Shown here one piece after another: positions 12,601 through 24,636 of a stretch of 64,000 bases of DNA. Below the pieces are notes generated by a model. It saw only the letters and a list, made by a program, of their open reading frames with translations, was not told the origin of the DNA and made no database searches. The DNA comes from Cycas panzhihuaensis (Eukaryota; Cycadophyta). The stretch is taken from assembly GCA_023213395.1 (NCBI GenBank), contig CM041465.1, positions 222,339,741 through 222,403,740 on the forward strand, in the 5' to 3' direction. The number at the start of each line of letters is the position of its first letter. Within the stretch, counting starts at the first letter, position 1. A program made the translations under genes and the position numbers.

Positions 12601-12762
12601 TACTTTATTTATAGGAACATTCTTAATTGGTGTAATATAGCCATGGATAATCAAACTCTATGTATCTTTAGATATAAATATAAGCATTATTCACCTACTC
12701 TAATTCAAATAATTTGTACCATCAAATTTAGAAACCATTACATTATTTACACTTGAAGCCAT
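9600..12762 (-). pseudogene. Copia element H: 3'-truncated gag-pol
   Basis: A minus-strand Ty1/copia polyprotein remnant. It starts with MASSVNNVMVSKFDGTNY at 12762, a typical copia gag start. A knuckle near 11830-11871 reads CSYYKRNGHLQKKY where the family has Cys at both Tyr positions. The integrase zinc/core region follows near 10900-11200 (FTKFIDDYSR about 11090), then the integrase C-terminus at 10580-10317 (SIKCIFIGYSDTSKSYKLYD), then the first part of RT near 10130-9600 (WELVDL start and an EGIDYNEAF block). RT is cut off before YVDD, and no RNase H or 3' LTR is seen. Many TAG stops sit at expected Gln codons. Confidence 0.85.
11207..11254. repeat. 48-bp exact repeat, copy 2
   Basis: Identical to 9530-9577. 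Read on the minus strand it encodes NNEFTQY-REHEI, an integrase-core-like string that does not belong at this place in the copia protein: it sits directly before the GAG-pre-integrase zinc block. That suggests it was pasted in. Confidence 0.95.
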
Positions 12763-13136
12763 GATGAAAAATGATTTAAAAATAATGAGTAAAGTTACTT
12801 CAAAAAATAAAGTAAAATTTAGGCAAAAAATGCACTAAAAAGAGACCAAGGAGTACTCAAAACCCATCACAAATAGTCCCACTTCTACACTAGGACATAT
12901 ATACATGTCCCAACCTCAACTCAACCACCTCCAAATAGTAAGTTTTATAGTAAATTATGGTTTATAATGAGTATGTATGTGATATTTTGTTGAAGGGGTT
13001 ATTATGTAGGAAGAACACAAAATAAGAATTAAATTTAAACTTTAAAGAATTATACCATATAAAATTAAATAAAAGAAAATGACCACTTATTTCTAAGTTG
13101 AATGGGTCAATACTACAAAGTTTTAGATGAGATTAA

Positions 13137-13160
13137 ATTTTGATATCATATGATAAAGTT
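13137..13160 (-). other. Decayed PBS and 5' LTR start of copia H
   Basis: Minus 13148-13137 reads TGATATCAAAAT against TGGTATCAGAGC: 8 of 12 match and all four differences are transitions. A 2-nt gap leads to TGATAAAG at 13151, the probable LTR edge. The gag start at 12762 is about 370 nt downstream, a normal leader length. The LTR should run right from 13151; its far edge, before the start of element A at 14074, could not be fixed. Confidence 0.5.
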
Positions 13161-14073
13161 AGGGCCAAAAGAGTACAACTAGGTCTAAATTTTTAATGAG
13201 GATACTTGATAAATAAATAGTTATGTAAAACTTTATCAACTTTGATATAATAAAATGGATATGAAAATCAAACCAAATATAATTTTAATTATTTATTTTG
13301 AGGAGGTAAAAATATAGATCATAATGAATTTAATGATTTCAAAAATGGGTTCTAAATGTGATAATTATGGTCATTTAAGAAGGTATAGGCACTTTAAATG
13401 AGACAAGCGCTTTTAAAGTATTGTTAATACCTCTTTTAAATAAGCATATAATTATGTTGTCTTAACCATATAAATACCATATTATCTTTGATTTTTCCAT
13501 TTATATCTATGAGTGACTCTCGATTTTAGACTTGAGACATGATTGAGCATGTGCACAAGGACTAATCAATGGAATGTTCATAATGATATTATTAAGCTAA
13601 GAAGAATGAATTATGGATTAGGATTAGAAGTAAGCCAAATGCACAAATAAATGTAATTAAATAAATAGATGAAACTACAATGAGATATCATAGATAAAAG
13701 TTGTCAACAGATGGGTAATAATATGATAATTTATATATGGACAACATCAAAGGATTATCATAAGTGTCTTAAATAGTTTCATTAGTCAAGCATCAATCAA
13801 GTCAGGAGAATTTAATATAATACTAGGAAATAATGATAAAGTGAAGGAAATTATATATTGTTAAGGGTATATATCCTTGAGTGATGACTTGCATGAACTA
13901 GATGACCTCTAACACAAAAGAATATAAATTGTTATTAAAATTAATGCTTCATAGAGTCAAACATAATCATATAACATGGATGGAAATAAAAAATAGAACT
14001 CAAATTAAATTAAAATAATTCAACTCTCCATAAATATGGTTAAATGCGAGATGTTAGGCATGCTCTAAAGGAG
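13161..14073. other. Probable copia H LTR plus flank of element A
   Basis: About 900 bp with no coding motif. The left part is presumably the 5' LTR of copia H. The right part is the DNA into which element A inserted. No matching partner LTR was found to the left of 9600, so the LTR end cannot be placed. Confidence 0.4.
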
Positions 14074-14947
14074 TGTGTCCAACTAAAAGTGCACACATAA
14101 TTTTGAAGAAAATTATAAAGTAAAGTAGTAAGCTATAGTTGAAGTTGGCATTATGAATAGGTTGTAGTTAAAGTTGCCAGTGATCACAGTCAAGGTCATG
14201 AGTACAAGAAGATCATAGTCAACATCATGGTTGTGAGCAAATCATACTTGGGGTTACAAATATGAGTAGATCATAATCAATTCATAGTTGTGAGTAGATT
14301 GTAGTTAGGGTCATGAGTATAAGCAAATCACAATTAGGGTCATAAGCACGAGCACATAGCAGTTAGGGTCATAAGTGGGAGTAGATTACAATCAAAGTCA
14401 TAGTTGTGAATAGATTATAATCAAGATCATGAGTGTGAGTAGATCACAATGAGGGTCATAGTTACGAATAGATTATAGTTAGGGTTGTGAGTACAAGTAG
14501 ATCACATTCGAGGTCATGATTATGAGTAGATCATAGTCGAGGTCAAGGTTATAGTTCTAATCATAGCTTGGATGGTTACAACCCAATTATAGTTTAAGAA
14601 ATATAATTATTACCAAATGTATTTAGGAAGGAAGACAAGTCATTGTTATGATGTAACTAATGGTGGTTGAAACCATTAGAGATTTTTGTATAAATTATAG
14701 TTGGTCTAATGTATGTAGGTGTGTGAGTGTGGGGAAGCTAGAGAGAGGAGATATATAAGTCTTTTCTTATAGTGGCAGGCTTGATGTGCTAGTCTAATCT
14801 TTATAGACTATTAGGCCTATGTCTAGTTATAAGAGGACTAAATGTAGTTTCCTATTCTAATGATATTATGTTTTACATTATATTAAGTATTCCTTATACT
14901 TACTTTATTCATTATATTGGTATTGTAGATGAATAAGGTAAGGCACA
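14074..14947 (+). repeat. Element A 5' LTR
   Basis: 874 bp from TGTGTCC to GGCACA. It aligns with 57805-58786 outside a variable minisatellite; the shared stretch from about 14545 to 14947 (ACCAAATGTATTTA, then GTATAAAT near 14690) is the easiest part to see. The start could be 14074 or 14076. I found no clear PBS after 14947. Confidence 0.82.
14160..14560. repeat. About 30-bp minisatellite in element A 5' LTR
   Basis: Roughly 13 imperfect head-to-tail units built on GAGTAGATCATAGTTAGGG followed by TCATGAGTGTG-like sequence. Units diverge by scattered transitions. The matching array in the 3' LTR is about 100 bp (3-4 units) longer, which accounts for the length difference between the LTRs. 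Confidence 0.88.
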
Positions 14948-14949
14948 TA

Positions 14950-17150
14950 TTAGTTTCATTTCCTAATAAAATCGAGAGAAAGGTGAATGGAAATGTCATG
15001 ATGGGTAAGGTTAAGTGAGTAAATTTGGATCTCTTCCATGCCACCTAGGGTTAAGTCAAAATTACATCATTAATATTGAGAGCATTAGGAGAAGGACAGA
15101 CTCTAGGCTAGAGTAAGGAAGCCAAGATTTGTAGTGATGCCTAAGAAGTAAGTGAAGAGTTGACCATTTACTAAACCAAAAGAAGAAAGCCAATCATAGA
15201 AGGTGAAAAACAAAAGGAGGCAAATGCAATTAGAGTCTCTATCAAAGAAAATGCAACACAAATTATGGATGATCAAGGGTACACATTAGAAGAGGATCCC
15301 ATTAAAATAGAAAGGGTACAAGAAAGAAAAGATGAAGGATTAACATCAATCAAAGAGGAACCTCTAGAGGAAACACCATCTTAAGAGGTTAAAGGTAATT
15401 CAATCAAAGTAGAATTATACAGTACAACAAATAGGGGCTAGAATCACCATTAGCTAGAAGTAAGAATCCCTTTGAGCCACATTTTAAATCCCCTCTTTAA
15501 ATTAACAATGTAAAGCCCAAAAGGAAGTGTAGGAGGTGGAAGTCCACCACTAAAAGGAAATTTAAGAGGCAGAGGCCCATCTTAAAATTAGTCACTTTTC
15601 ATTAATATAAGAGAAAGTGGTAATCAATCATTATGTAGAATGGATCAAGGAAGCAGGGAGAGAGCTATTGGACCTTGTATTATTATGCAAAATGACTTTG
15701 CTTTCTTAAGAATATGTTTTGATGGATCTATAGGCCTAGGAGACCATTAAGCAGTATTCAAGAATATACTAAAAATAAAAAAAATTATGGATCTAGATGA
15801 AATAAAGGCCTAATTTTTTCCACAATATGGGGAGTAGTGATTGCTTGGTTCTAGTACATAGTAGCATAGAATCTATCATGGGATAGATTGTAAGATCAGT
15901 TTTTGGATCACTTCTAAAAGCTAAGAGATCCCATGGCTCTCTTCTAGGCTTTGGAAGAGATAAGATAATACCCTACAGAATCAATTAATGTATTTAATGG
16001 TTGAATAAGGGTTATAATGAATAAGATGCAACCAATAATAGTGATTAATCTAATGTTGGAGATGAAATATTTTACGTAAGAGTTAATCCCATAACTAAGA
16101 GATAAAGTTATATTTCATCTGATGAATAATTATCAGAGTTAGCCCTAAAAATTAAAAATCAAATAAAGACTACATACTCTTAGTGGGTGATGTAATAAAC
16201 TACATACATTAGATTTCTTCCTAGATATTATCAATAGAAGTATAGTCATGGGGGACACATAAGCAAGTGCCCCAGATATGATCAAATCTAGAAATAGAAG
16301 TATTAAAGAAAGAGGTGGACATATTAAAACATCAACCATCAATATCAATACCTGCTAATATGTACCAAAATACGGAGATAAAAAAATTATGTGTAGAATT
16401 AACTAGGTTGAGGTTGGAAAAGTCCCAAGATAATATGTGGTTCCCCCCACTTTACAAGTAGCAAGATCATTTAAGAAATAAACATAACAGACCAATGATA
16501 TGGTGTGAGTATTATAGAAAAGTTAACCACAATATGTGTGAATAATTCTCTTGACCAAATAATGGCATTCATAATACATTTTTCCAAAAGCTAAAGAGAT
16601 TAAGAAAATAATATAAAGGAAAGACAAAGTCAGTCTATTATTTTTTATGCCAAAGATGGGGCCATTTTAGATTATACTATCCATTGGAGAAAAAGGGAGA
16701 TAAATTTATTTGCAAAGAATATAGATCAATAGATCATAAAGGGACAAACTATCTAAAACATAAATCACAAAATGTTAATCTAGTTGCAGTTATTCCAGAT
16801 AAAGAAGTGCCTGTCTAATTACAAACATGAAGTGGAAAAATAACTATAATACTCATATAGGATACTTTTCTAAAACTTATAATAAAGAAGCAAAGACTCC
16901 AAGAATCTATGAAGATTCTTTAAGATGCAGTGGGCAAAGTCGAATGAGAAGAATTTCAACAAGAACAATGATTCAAGGGTGAGAAGTATAAGTGAAGATC
17001 AGTTCTTAAGAAGCATTCTTCTAAGGAAGGTATGAACCCATGGAAAAAGCTTCAAAGTATTAAAGATATATTAATAGAATTAAGAGTGTCAATCTCTATC
17101 TCCGTTGTATTTAAATGGTGGGAAATTGGCTATTTTTAATAATTGATCTT
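14950..17150 (+). pseudogene. Element A gag region
   Basis: A decayed coding region between the 5' LTR and protease. The N-terminal part (15050-15600) is rich in Lys and Glu. A gag-like stretch follows near 15690-16050, with IMDLDEIKA about 15787. Near 16640-16760 two zinc-knuckle-like blocks read CQRWGHFRLYY and ICKEYRSIDHKGTNY, with Tyr where the family usually has Cys. Gag forms the virus-like particle in the cytoplasm. Frame is lost several times, so edges are approximate. Confidence 0.6.
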
Positions 17151-17640
17151 AGATTAAATAGAAAATCCTATTATAATAGATATTAAGGATAAAGGAATAG
17201 ACCCTAGAGTTACAATGGTCATTTTTAGAACAACATTATGTAAAATAATTATGGATGGGAGATCTGGAGTTCAAGTTCTTCTTGAGTCTTATTGGATAGG
17301 TTTGGGAAGGCTAGAAGCGGTTGCCCCAAACTATTCAATAAAACTGACTAACCAATTACAGGTTAGACCAATGGTAACATTGATGATTATCCTAGTCACT
17401 ATTGCAAGAATTATAGTCTTGATGGATTTTGTACTGGTTCAAATGTAAAATAAGAGAAAGGCTTATCTAGCATCATTAGGACAACCTTGGTTATTCATAA
17501 CTGAGGGGATTTAAGACTAGGATGAATTTACATTTATACTAAAGGAAGGAAACAAGGTTATGAGTTTACCATTATACTCAGATGGACCTCACATAAAGAA
17601 GATTGAAGATGAGGAATGAGCATCATCCACAACTATGGGA
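17150..17640 (+). pseudogene. Element A aspartic protease
   Basis: The open stretch 17215-17448 contains MDGRSGVQVL, where the Tat family has a DGGSGVN-like active site, and ends LMDFVLV. The frame goes on to AYLASLGQPWLF, the family's second protease motif (LLG--WL). It lies directly before the RT region. Gly to Arg next to the catalytic Asp and later stops show it is inactive. Confidence 0.75.
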
Positions 17641-18690
17641 TCAAAACCCATAATAAGCTCCTATTTAGAAATCGTATATTAATTATAACCAACCTTGCCT
17701 AGTAATATGTCATCATCATATATGATGAATTGGCTACAGAATGCTTGAGGCGAAGTGGATCAACTCTATAAGTATGCATTAACTCTCTTGATTCAAAAGA
17801 GCAATCATTTTTAAATTTCTAGGTAGAAATCCTATAAACCTAGGGGAATGTTAGAAACTTAGAAGAAAATCTTACAAATTTGAAAAAAATTTAGGGATAA
17901 TAGGGTTAAGCAGAAAAACACATAGAATATTATACCTAAGTTTTAAAGAATAATAATAGATAAGAAGAATCTTGTTATTTGTCATTTCTATTATCTCTAA
18001 TAGGACAAGATTCTTTATGGTATTCTAATTATGGTAGTAATTTTAAATCTTACGATGAACTAAGTAGAAATTTTTTGTTAAGATTTTAGAAACAAAAAAT
18101 AAAATTATTTGTATTTTAGAATGGTGAAAACCCTATGATTCACATAGAAATTTATGTACAAATTTGGGTAAAAAAGCATATTCTAAAAATTGAATGGCTG
18201 TAAAGATGGGCACAAACTTTTAAAGGAATCTCAATTATATGGTCCAATCACTGTGAAAAAAAAAAAGCTGGTAGATTGGGACTTGCTTAGTAAGGAATTC
18301 TGCAAAACTTTCATGTACCATAATAATAACCAATGGGTTCAAGAAATTTCAACTATTTTAAAAAACAGAATGATAGAAGTTGATCAAAACCACTATCAAA
18401 TGGAGACACTGGAGAAATAACCAAGAAATAAACATAAATTTCCCTTATAATACTCTACTGTAGAATATGGAAATGGAATAATTGATCAGATGCCAGTATA
18501 TGTATTAAATGAAAACAATAGAATAGTACAAAGTGAATAATTAAAGTTACAATAAATAAACTTGGGGACAAAGGAGCAACCTTAGATAATCTCTATGGGA
18601 GATTACTAGACGTAAAAACTATCCAACAAGCCACGACACTATTTTTAGAATATAAGGATGTCTTCACTTAGTCCTATCATGATTTAAAAA
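17641..18690 (+). other. Element A spacer between protease and RT
   Basis: About 1 kb inside the pol region without a recognisable domain. A 76-residue frame at 18190-18420 is Lys/Asn-rich and matches nothing I know. Tat-type elements often have a long divergent linker here. Confidence 0.5.
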
Positions 18691-18699
18691 GTATACCAC

Positions 18700-19540
18700 C
18701 TGAATTAATAGAACATAGGATTGAACTGATTGAGGGAGCAAAGCATGTGTGAAAATGCCCCTATCAAATAAATCCTAACTATAAAGAAAAAGTAAAAGTA
18801 GAACTAGACAAATTATTAGAAGTTGGGTATATATTTAAAGTTGAAACTAGTGAATGGGTAAGTCTAGTCATAGTGGTACCAAAGAAAAATGGGAAGCTCT
18901 AAGTTTATGTAGACTATAGAGCCTTAAATAAAGTAACAAAGAAATCCATTTCTAATCCCATTCATCAAAGACATCCTTGAAAAGGTAGCATGACACAAGG
19001 TATATTCTTTCATGGATAGCTTTAGTTGATATAATCAAGTCAGAATTATAATATAGGATTAACTAAAGACAACTTTTGTTATAATGGGGAATGTATGCAT
19101 ATAAATTCATGCACTTTAGATTGATGAATTCACTTACCACCTTTGAGAGGATAATTTTAAATATTTTTTGGTAAGTACTTGGTAAGTTAATTGAAGTGTT
19201 CTTAGATGATTGGATAGTTTATACATTATTAAAAGACCATCTCGTAAATTTATAATTAATGCTTGAGACATGCAGAAGGAGTAAGTTATATTTGAACCCA
19301 GCTAAATGTATATTTTTTATTCTATTTGGATCCTTATTAAGTCATGTTGTAATAAAATAAGGATTGCAGATGGACCCAAATAAAGTGGCAATCATTTTAA
19401 GTTTTCCCATACTAAAGATAATAAAGTAGATTAAAGATTTTTTGGGTATGATAGGATATTACAAGAAATTTATTAAGGAATATGCCCAGATAGAAAATCC
19501 TTTAGAAACCTTGCTTAAGAAAAAAGTAATTTGGCAGTGG
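18700..19540 (+). pseudogene. Element A reverse transcriptase
   Basis: The RT is easy to follow despite stops: NPNYKEKVKVELDKLLEVGY, then VVPKKNGKL-VYVDYRALNK, then EVFLDDWIVYTLLKDHL. The catalytic FLDD is intact at 19199-19210. Then come LNPAKCIF-like sequence (about 19296) and DFLGMIGYYKKFIKEYA (19436-19486). The wording after the catalytic motif (DDW-VY---DHL) is typical of Tat-type gypsy RT. TAG stops and frameshifts make it non-functional. Confidence 0.9.
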
Positions 19541-19559
19541 GAGTTATGGCAGTAATTAG

Positions 19560-20040
19560 CATTTGATCTATTAAAAAAAAAAAGATTATAAAAGCACCTA
19601 TTCTAAGATTAATTTGATTTTAATTCTGCTTTGCATGTCAATGCTTTATTAATGGTAATTGGATGTGCATTGGCTCAACCAAGTGATGAAAATATAGATT
19701 TTCCTATTTATTTTGCTAGTTGTAAACTAACACATACAGAGTAGAATTGCTTAGTTACTAAATGTGAAGACTTAGTCATATCCTATGCCTTATAAGAATT
19801 TAGTCACTATTTATTAGCCAATCCCTTTATCTTTTTTTGTAGATCATCAAGCTTTAAAATACTTTATAAACAAACCAAGTTTGTAGGGTAGGATTTGTAG
19901 GTGGTTGATGCTATTTCAAGAATTTAATTTTAATATCATCATAAAAAAGAAGAAAAACACATAGTGCCTCATGTGTTGTCATGAGAAGTAGATGGGAAAC
20001 TAGCCATGGGAATATAAGATGACTTTCCTAACACTCAATT
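19560..20040 (+). pseudogene. Element A RNase H
   Basis: Follows RT directly. HVNALLMVIGCALAQPSDEN (about 19637) and FPIYFASCKLTHTE match the gypsy RNase H opening, with Asn in place of the usual Asp after HV. LLANPFIF (about 19814) and a final HIVPHVLS-like block match its end. Several in-frame TAG codons fall where Gln is expected. Confidence 0.82.
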
Positions 20041-21330
20041 ATTTTCTATGGAGGTAGTACCAAAATGGTATGAGGGGATTACACAATATTCAGCTATGGG
20101 TCAAATCCCTAAATGTTTGGAGTGAGTGGAGAGATAAAGTTTCATTCGAAATCCTTTCCTTTTTCGTTGGTATATAGAATGTTATATAAATTAGGCCTAA
20201 ACATAGTGTTAAGAAGATGCATACTAGAACATCAAGTATAGGCAATTCTATAAGAAGTTCATAAGGGAATGGCAATTAAGCACTAAGGTGTGGAACCTAC
20301 ATATAAAAGATTTTATTGGTAGGTCTTTGATGGCCAATAATATTTAGGGATACTGAAAGATAGATTTGAAGTCATGATATCTATCGATGTATGGGCAAGC
20401 CTAGAAAACACTATTTCATGCCTCTTCACCCAATCTTGGCATAAGCACCTTTCAAAAAGTCAGGACTGGACCTTATTAGACTAATTAGCCCCCCAGTAAA
20501 AAAAACAAACGTGAGATATATATTGGTGGCTATTGATTTCTTTACAAAATAGACACAAGCTTGACCTCTTAAGAATTGTGATGTTAGAAGTATGGTAAGA
20601 TTTTTGTATGATAATATTATAGTTTATTTTGGTTGTTCCTTAGAATTAGTGTCGAATCAAGGTAGTAGTTTTTTAAGTAGAATTATAAAATATCTTACTA
20701 ATGAATTTGTGACTCAACACTACCAATCTTCCCCTTATTATCCTAGAACTAATGGTTAGGTTGAAAGCACTAACAAAATCTTAAAATTAGCTTTGTCAAA
20801 GATTTACAGTAAGAGAAGAATGGACTAGGTAGAATGTTTGCATTCTATCATTTAGATAAATAAAATAACATCCAAATGGCCACACAAGTAGATGCCATTC
20901 TAATTGGTATATGGATTAGAAGTTATATTCCCATTGGAATTCTAGACAAAAAGTTTTAGAGTAATAGTTTAACTATAAATGGATGAATAAGATTTATGAA
21001 ATGAAAGGATTATAGAACTTTTAAAATTGGATGAACAAAGAGCATAAGCTTTATAGGAGTTAGAAACTAAAAAGAGGCAATAATAGGCATGGCATAGTCA
21101 ACACTTGTGACTACTAGAATTCCATGAAGGTGACCTTATAATAATGTATGATAGTAAGTTCTAGATGAAACTAGGGAAGATGAAATTATGCTAGTTAGGA
21201 CCATATAAGGTAATTCATATTAGCAAAAATGGGGAAGTCTAAATCAGATAGCTAGATGGTAAAATTCTCCCTAAGGCAATCAATAGGAGTAGGTTGAACC
21301 CTTATACAATAAGATAAATATATATTAAAA
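20041..21330 (+). pseudogene. Element A integrase
   Basis: Recognised from a decayed zinc region and from PYYPRTNG-VES at about 20725-20767, where the family has a Gln that is now TAG (20757-20759). The C-terminal module reads EFHEGDLIIMYDSK (about 21120), GPYKVIHISKNGEV (about 21199) and NRSRLNPY (about 21280). Integrase inserts the cDNA. Multiple stops and frameshifts inactivate it. No chromodomain is visible, in agreement with a Tat-type assignment. Confidence 0.85.
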
Positions 21331-21689
21331 AATAAATGATGTAAAATATAAGGTAGTAAATATTGTTATCATCAAAAAGAGGACCACGATAAGAAATTAA
21401 GGAAGGAAAGAGATTGTGATTGGCATCGAATCCAAGAATGAAGGTTGCAAGTAAATGAGATGTAATTATTATTATAGAATGAGCTAATTATGACGCAAGT
21501 GATTAACATTTCCATGATTATGACAAGATAAGGAAAGAATGAGCATATAAATGTAACAATTATGAATAATCTTTTAAATAATTTTGATGTATTAAGAACA
21601 ACTACAACCTCCCTATATTAAAATTATAGGTAGAAGGAGCACAACTATGACAATGACTAACTTGTAATAAATGACAATAAGTTTCAAAG

Positions 21690-22690
21690 AATTTAATAAT
21701 GAGTAAATCTAGAAGTAGTGCCTAGAAATGCAACTAGAAGAAGAATGTAAAAAGAGATTAATGGCTACTAGATTGAACAAATATATACTAGTTAGCATCC
21801 TTCCAATTATGTATAATTTTCTTTCAATAGTGATAACAATGGTGGCATGGTGTCTGTCTGTATTAGATTTTTTTGTCAATGCCATTTCACTAGTAACTGG
21901 GTTACCAAATCAAGGACTAGATATCCCTAAGGATAAATAGATACCTAGAGAACATGCAATATATGAAATTACAGTAAGGAAATTTGATGTTTCTAGTTCA
22001 AGGATTCAAATTTTAGGGATCTTAACTAAGGAAATATAGTGGATAATACATTTTCTATTCACTAGAGTAATATTAGGATAGAATAATTCATTTATCCCTA
22101 CTCATATGCATATAATGTTAATAAAGGTTATAGAGGATCATTAGTTTAATTAGGCCAGATTTGTCTCCAGTAAGTTTTAGAAGAATTTAGAAGATGTAAA
22201 AGGTGCTACTCAATTTGTTTTATTTTTTCACCCTACCTTGTTATCAGGGTTATTATTTTCACAGTGCCTAGATATTCAACTTCCAAAGGTTGAGGAGGGA
22301 TAACCCCTATTAGCCAAATAAACAAAACTATTCTCAAGGGAACATGGATGAAGTTCTTTGCCCCTAATAAAGCTACATGAACAAGCCACTACTAGGGTCC
22401 ATTAGCAATGGCAGGCTAGTACTCCACAACTATGCCTAGTAAAAAGTAGAGAAGAATGGGTAAAATTGCAAATAGGAGTAACCTTGAAGGTTTGAACAAG
22501 AGTATAGGATTGAGAGTATAAAGAAGAAGAGGAGAAGAGAATAGAGATATGACAAGGAAAATGAAAGGTGAAGGAAAAACATACCATGGGCAATGAAGGA
22601 ACTAAGGGCAGTCAAACCATTAAAATATGAAGAGGAGGAGAAACAAAAAAGGAGGAAATTAGTAGAAAAAAAGAGGTAGTAAGAAATTTT
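21690..22690 (+). pseudogene. Element A extra 3' ORF of unknown function
   Basis: After integrase, one reading frame can be followed from about 21728 to 22570 with nonsense codons but no frameshift. It opens with a hydrophobic stretch (LVSILPIMYNFLSIVITMVA, residues about 20-40), then has LVTGLPNQG, RKFDVSSSRIQ, IPTHMHIMLIK and ATQFVLFFHPTLLSG. It ends in a Glu/Lys-rich, probably coiled segment (YKEEEEKRIEI). About half of the stops are TAG next to otherwise sensible protein. I do not recognise a named domain; the TGLP--G motif is reminiscent of ORFs I associate with large plant LTR elements, which is a weak recollection. The hydrophobic segment alone is not evidence for an envelope protein. 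Confidence 0.6.
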
Positions 22691-22783
22691 AAAAATTTTA
22701 AATAATCAACCCCCCAAAGTGGAATTTTATTAATTAGGGGTTTTTTTAAAGGAGGGCATAGACCCAATGACCTATGACCCACA

Positions 22784-23047
22784 AGATATTTTGTAGTGGA
22801 AGATCTCCTATGTAGTGAATGTGACTAGGTAACTTATTACTGAACTAGAGCAAAGGAATATAAGACCTCCACTAGACATGCAAAGAACTCAATGACTTGA
22901 AGAAAAACTGGCCCATTAGATATTTTGTAGTGGAAGATCTCCTTCTTAGCAAAAGTGACTAGGCAACTTATTACTAAACTGGAGTAAAGGAATAAAAGAT
23001 CTCCACCTAACATGTAAAGAATTCAATGACTTGACAAAAAACTGGTA
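22784..23047. repeat. 134-bp tandem duplication in the element A 3' region
   Basis: 22784-22917 and 22918 to about 23047 are diverged copies, both starting AGATATTTTGTAGTGGAAGA. The unit length is not a multiple of three, so the duplication shifts any frame crossing it. Confidence 0.88.
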
Positions 23048-23172
23048 ACAATAGAGGCTTACTTGGAAATTTTGAAGAAATTTATCATGACCTAGGTAAA
23101 GAGTACTGATAGTATTGCTCCTAAGGTATAAGCATTCAAAGGCTATTTTCATCAAGAAATTCACCAAGGTCT

Positions 23173-23177
23173 ACATG
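23173..23177. repeat. Element B target-site duplication, left (ACATG)
   Basis: ACATG directly before the TGTTTTACC start of the 5' LTR of B. An identical ACATG follows the 3' LTR at 57392-57396. It joins the two halves of element A. Confidence 0.88.
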
Positions 23178-24250
23178 TGTTTTACCAAAACCTGGCCCTT
23201 AATTGATCTCCACCACCTTTAACAAGTTTCTTTTGCTACTCTTATTTGTTATAATTGATAAATGCCTATTTTATGATGCATTAGGCTATGTTTTGATGAA
23301 ATATGATCATGTTTTTTGTTAGATGATGTATGTTAGATAATGATGATGTATTATATGCTCTCTCACCCATCGATGAATGATAACTATGGCAATTAGGTCT
23401 CTCTTTATGATCATTCTAACTCAATTTTCCTTTAAAACATTCATTTGCTTCATTCTTCTATCTTGATTTCACTTTTTTTTGTGGTATTTTTTGCATTATT
23501 TTTGGGCTTAGGCTTATAGTTTTCATCTTTTTAGGCTATTTTTCCATTGATTAAGTCTTTTTGGTTTTCATTTTTAATAAAAACATGATTTTCTAACTTT
23601 TTAATGGGTAATTTTTGAATGGATAATTTTCACCTCCTAATTTGTCGCATTTTTGGTGCTACTAAAAATATGATTGATTGCTTTTTATTAATAAAGTTGT
23701 ATTTTTCGTGGCTCATAAAATGTGACTAGTAGTATTTTTTACTGTTATGCATGCACTTTTTTTTTAGTGCATTAATTTTTATATGCTACCACCTAGATTT
23801 GATGGAAACCTACCTTATTTGTGACCAAAACTCTTAGAAATATTATTGTATTATATCATTCGTAATTTGGATGAAAAGAGATCAAGCTTTGGTCTACGAT
23901 TCTTAAGATTTTGAGGGATTTCTCTACTACTATTTGAAGGTCTACTTTAGAAGGAAAAAAAGTGAAATCTAAGGGAAGAATTTTGAAGCTATGTTTATTG
24001 ATTTCCTGTTGTACAAACTTTGATGGTTAATGCTTTTAAAGTATATGGTTTCTCATAAATTTTTTAGCTTTAAACTTCTTTTCCTAGTAAGATCTTTCCT
24101 ATTGTGGTTTATTATGATTTTACAGTTCTTTTGATGGTTGTTTACAATTAGAATTATTTCTCTCTTTTTACTAATATCTAAGATACTTTTATTAATGATT
24201 TTTCCTTGGAAAATTTAGTTAAAAGGTCAAATTTTTGTGAGAAGAATAGG

Positions 24251-24255
24251 GTTAG
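24251..24255. repeat. Element C target-site duplication, left (GTTAG)
   Basis: GTTAG here and at 28275-28279, immediately outside the C LTRs. Confidence 0.9.
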
Positions 24256-24601
24256 TGGGCTATTCCTTCTTAGAAATCTGGACTTGTAGGTGCAAAAATT
24301 AGCAAAAAATGAAGCCAAAATAATGTAAGTGCACAAGCAGATCACATATAGTAAATCACCAAAATGAGTACCGAAGTACTTTCTCTTTCAAGATATAATA
24401 CTCAACGACATTATAAGTGATTTAACCCTTTAAATACACAAGTAAGGGTCTTTGTCCTTATGATTCTATTGGTTGACCTAATGGCCTTACATATTATTGG
24501 ACGACTTAGCAATCCATACACACATCTTAATAAACATCTTAATCCTTACTCGCTGGTGGCTTTCGCTCGCTAATGCTAAGGAAAGGTGGGGTTATGTAAC
24601 A
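24256..24601 (-). repeat. Element C 3' LTR
   Basis: 346 bp, TGGGCTATTCC to GTAACA. By eye it differs from 27930-28274 at about 28 positions (around 8 percent), largely C/T and G/A changes. Confidence 0.93.
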
Positions 24602-24636
24602 AGTCCCCCCCTCTGATACGCTGAGTCCTCGCAGCA

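Noticed and set aside
14160-14560. Regular 30-bp repeats that could suggest a CRISPR-like array
   Set aside because: Units are head-to-tail without unique spacers, lie inside a plant LTR, and recur in the partner LTR. It is a minisatellite.
21780-21910. Hydrophobic segment in the element A 3' ORF as an envelope-like protein
   Set aside because: A single hydrophobic stretch without signal peptide, surface/transmembrane layout or cleavage site is not evidence for an envelope gene.
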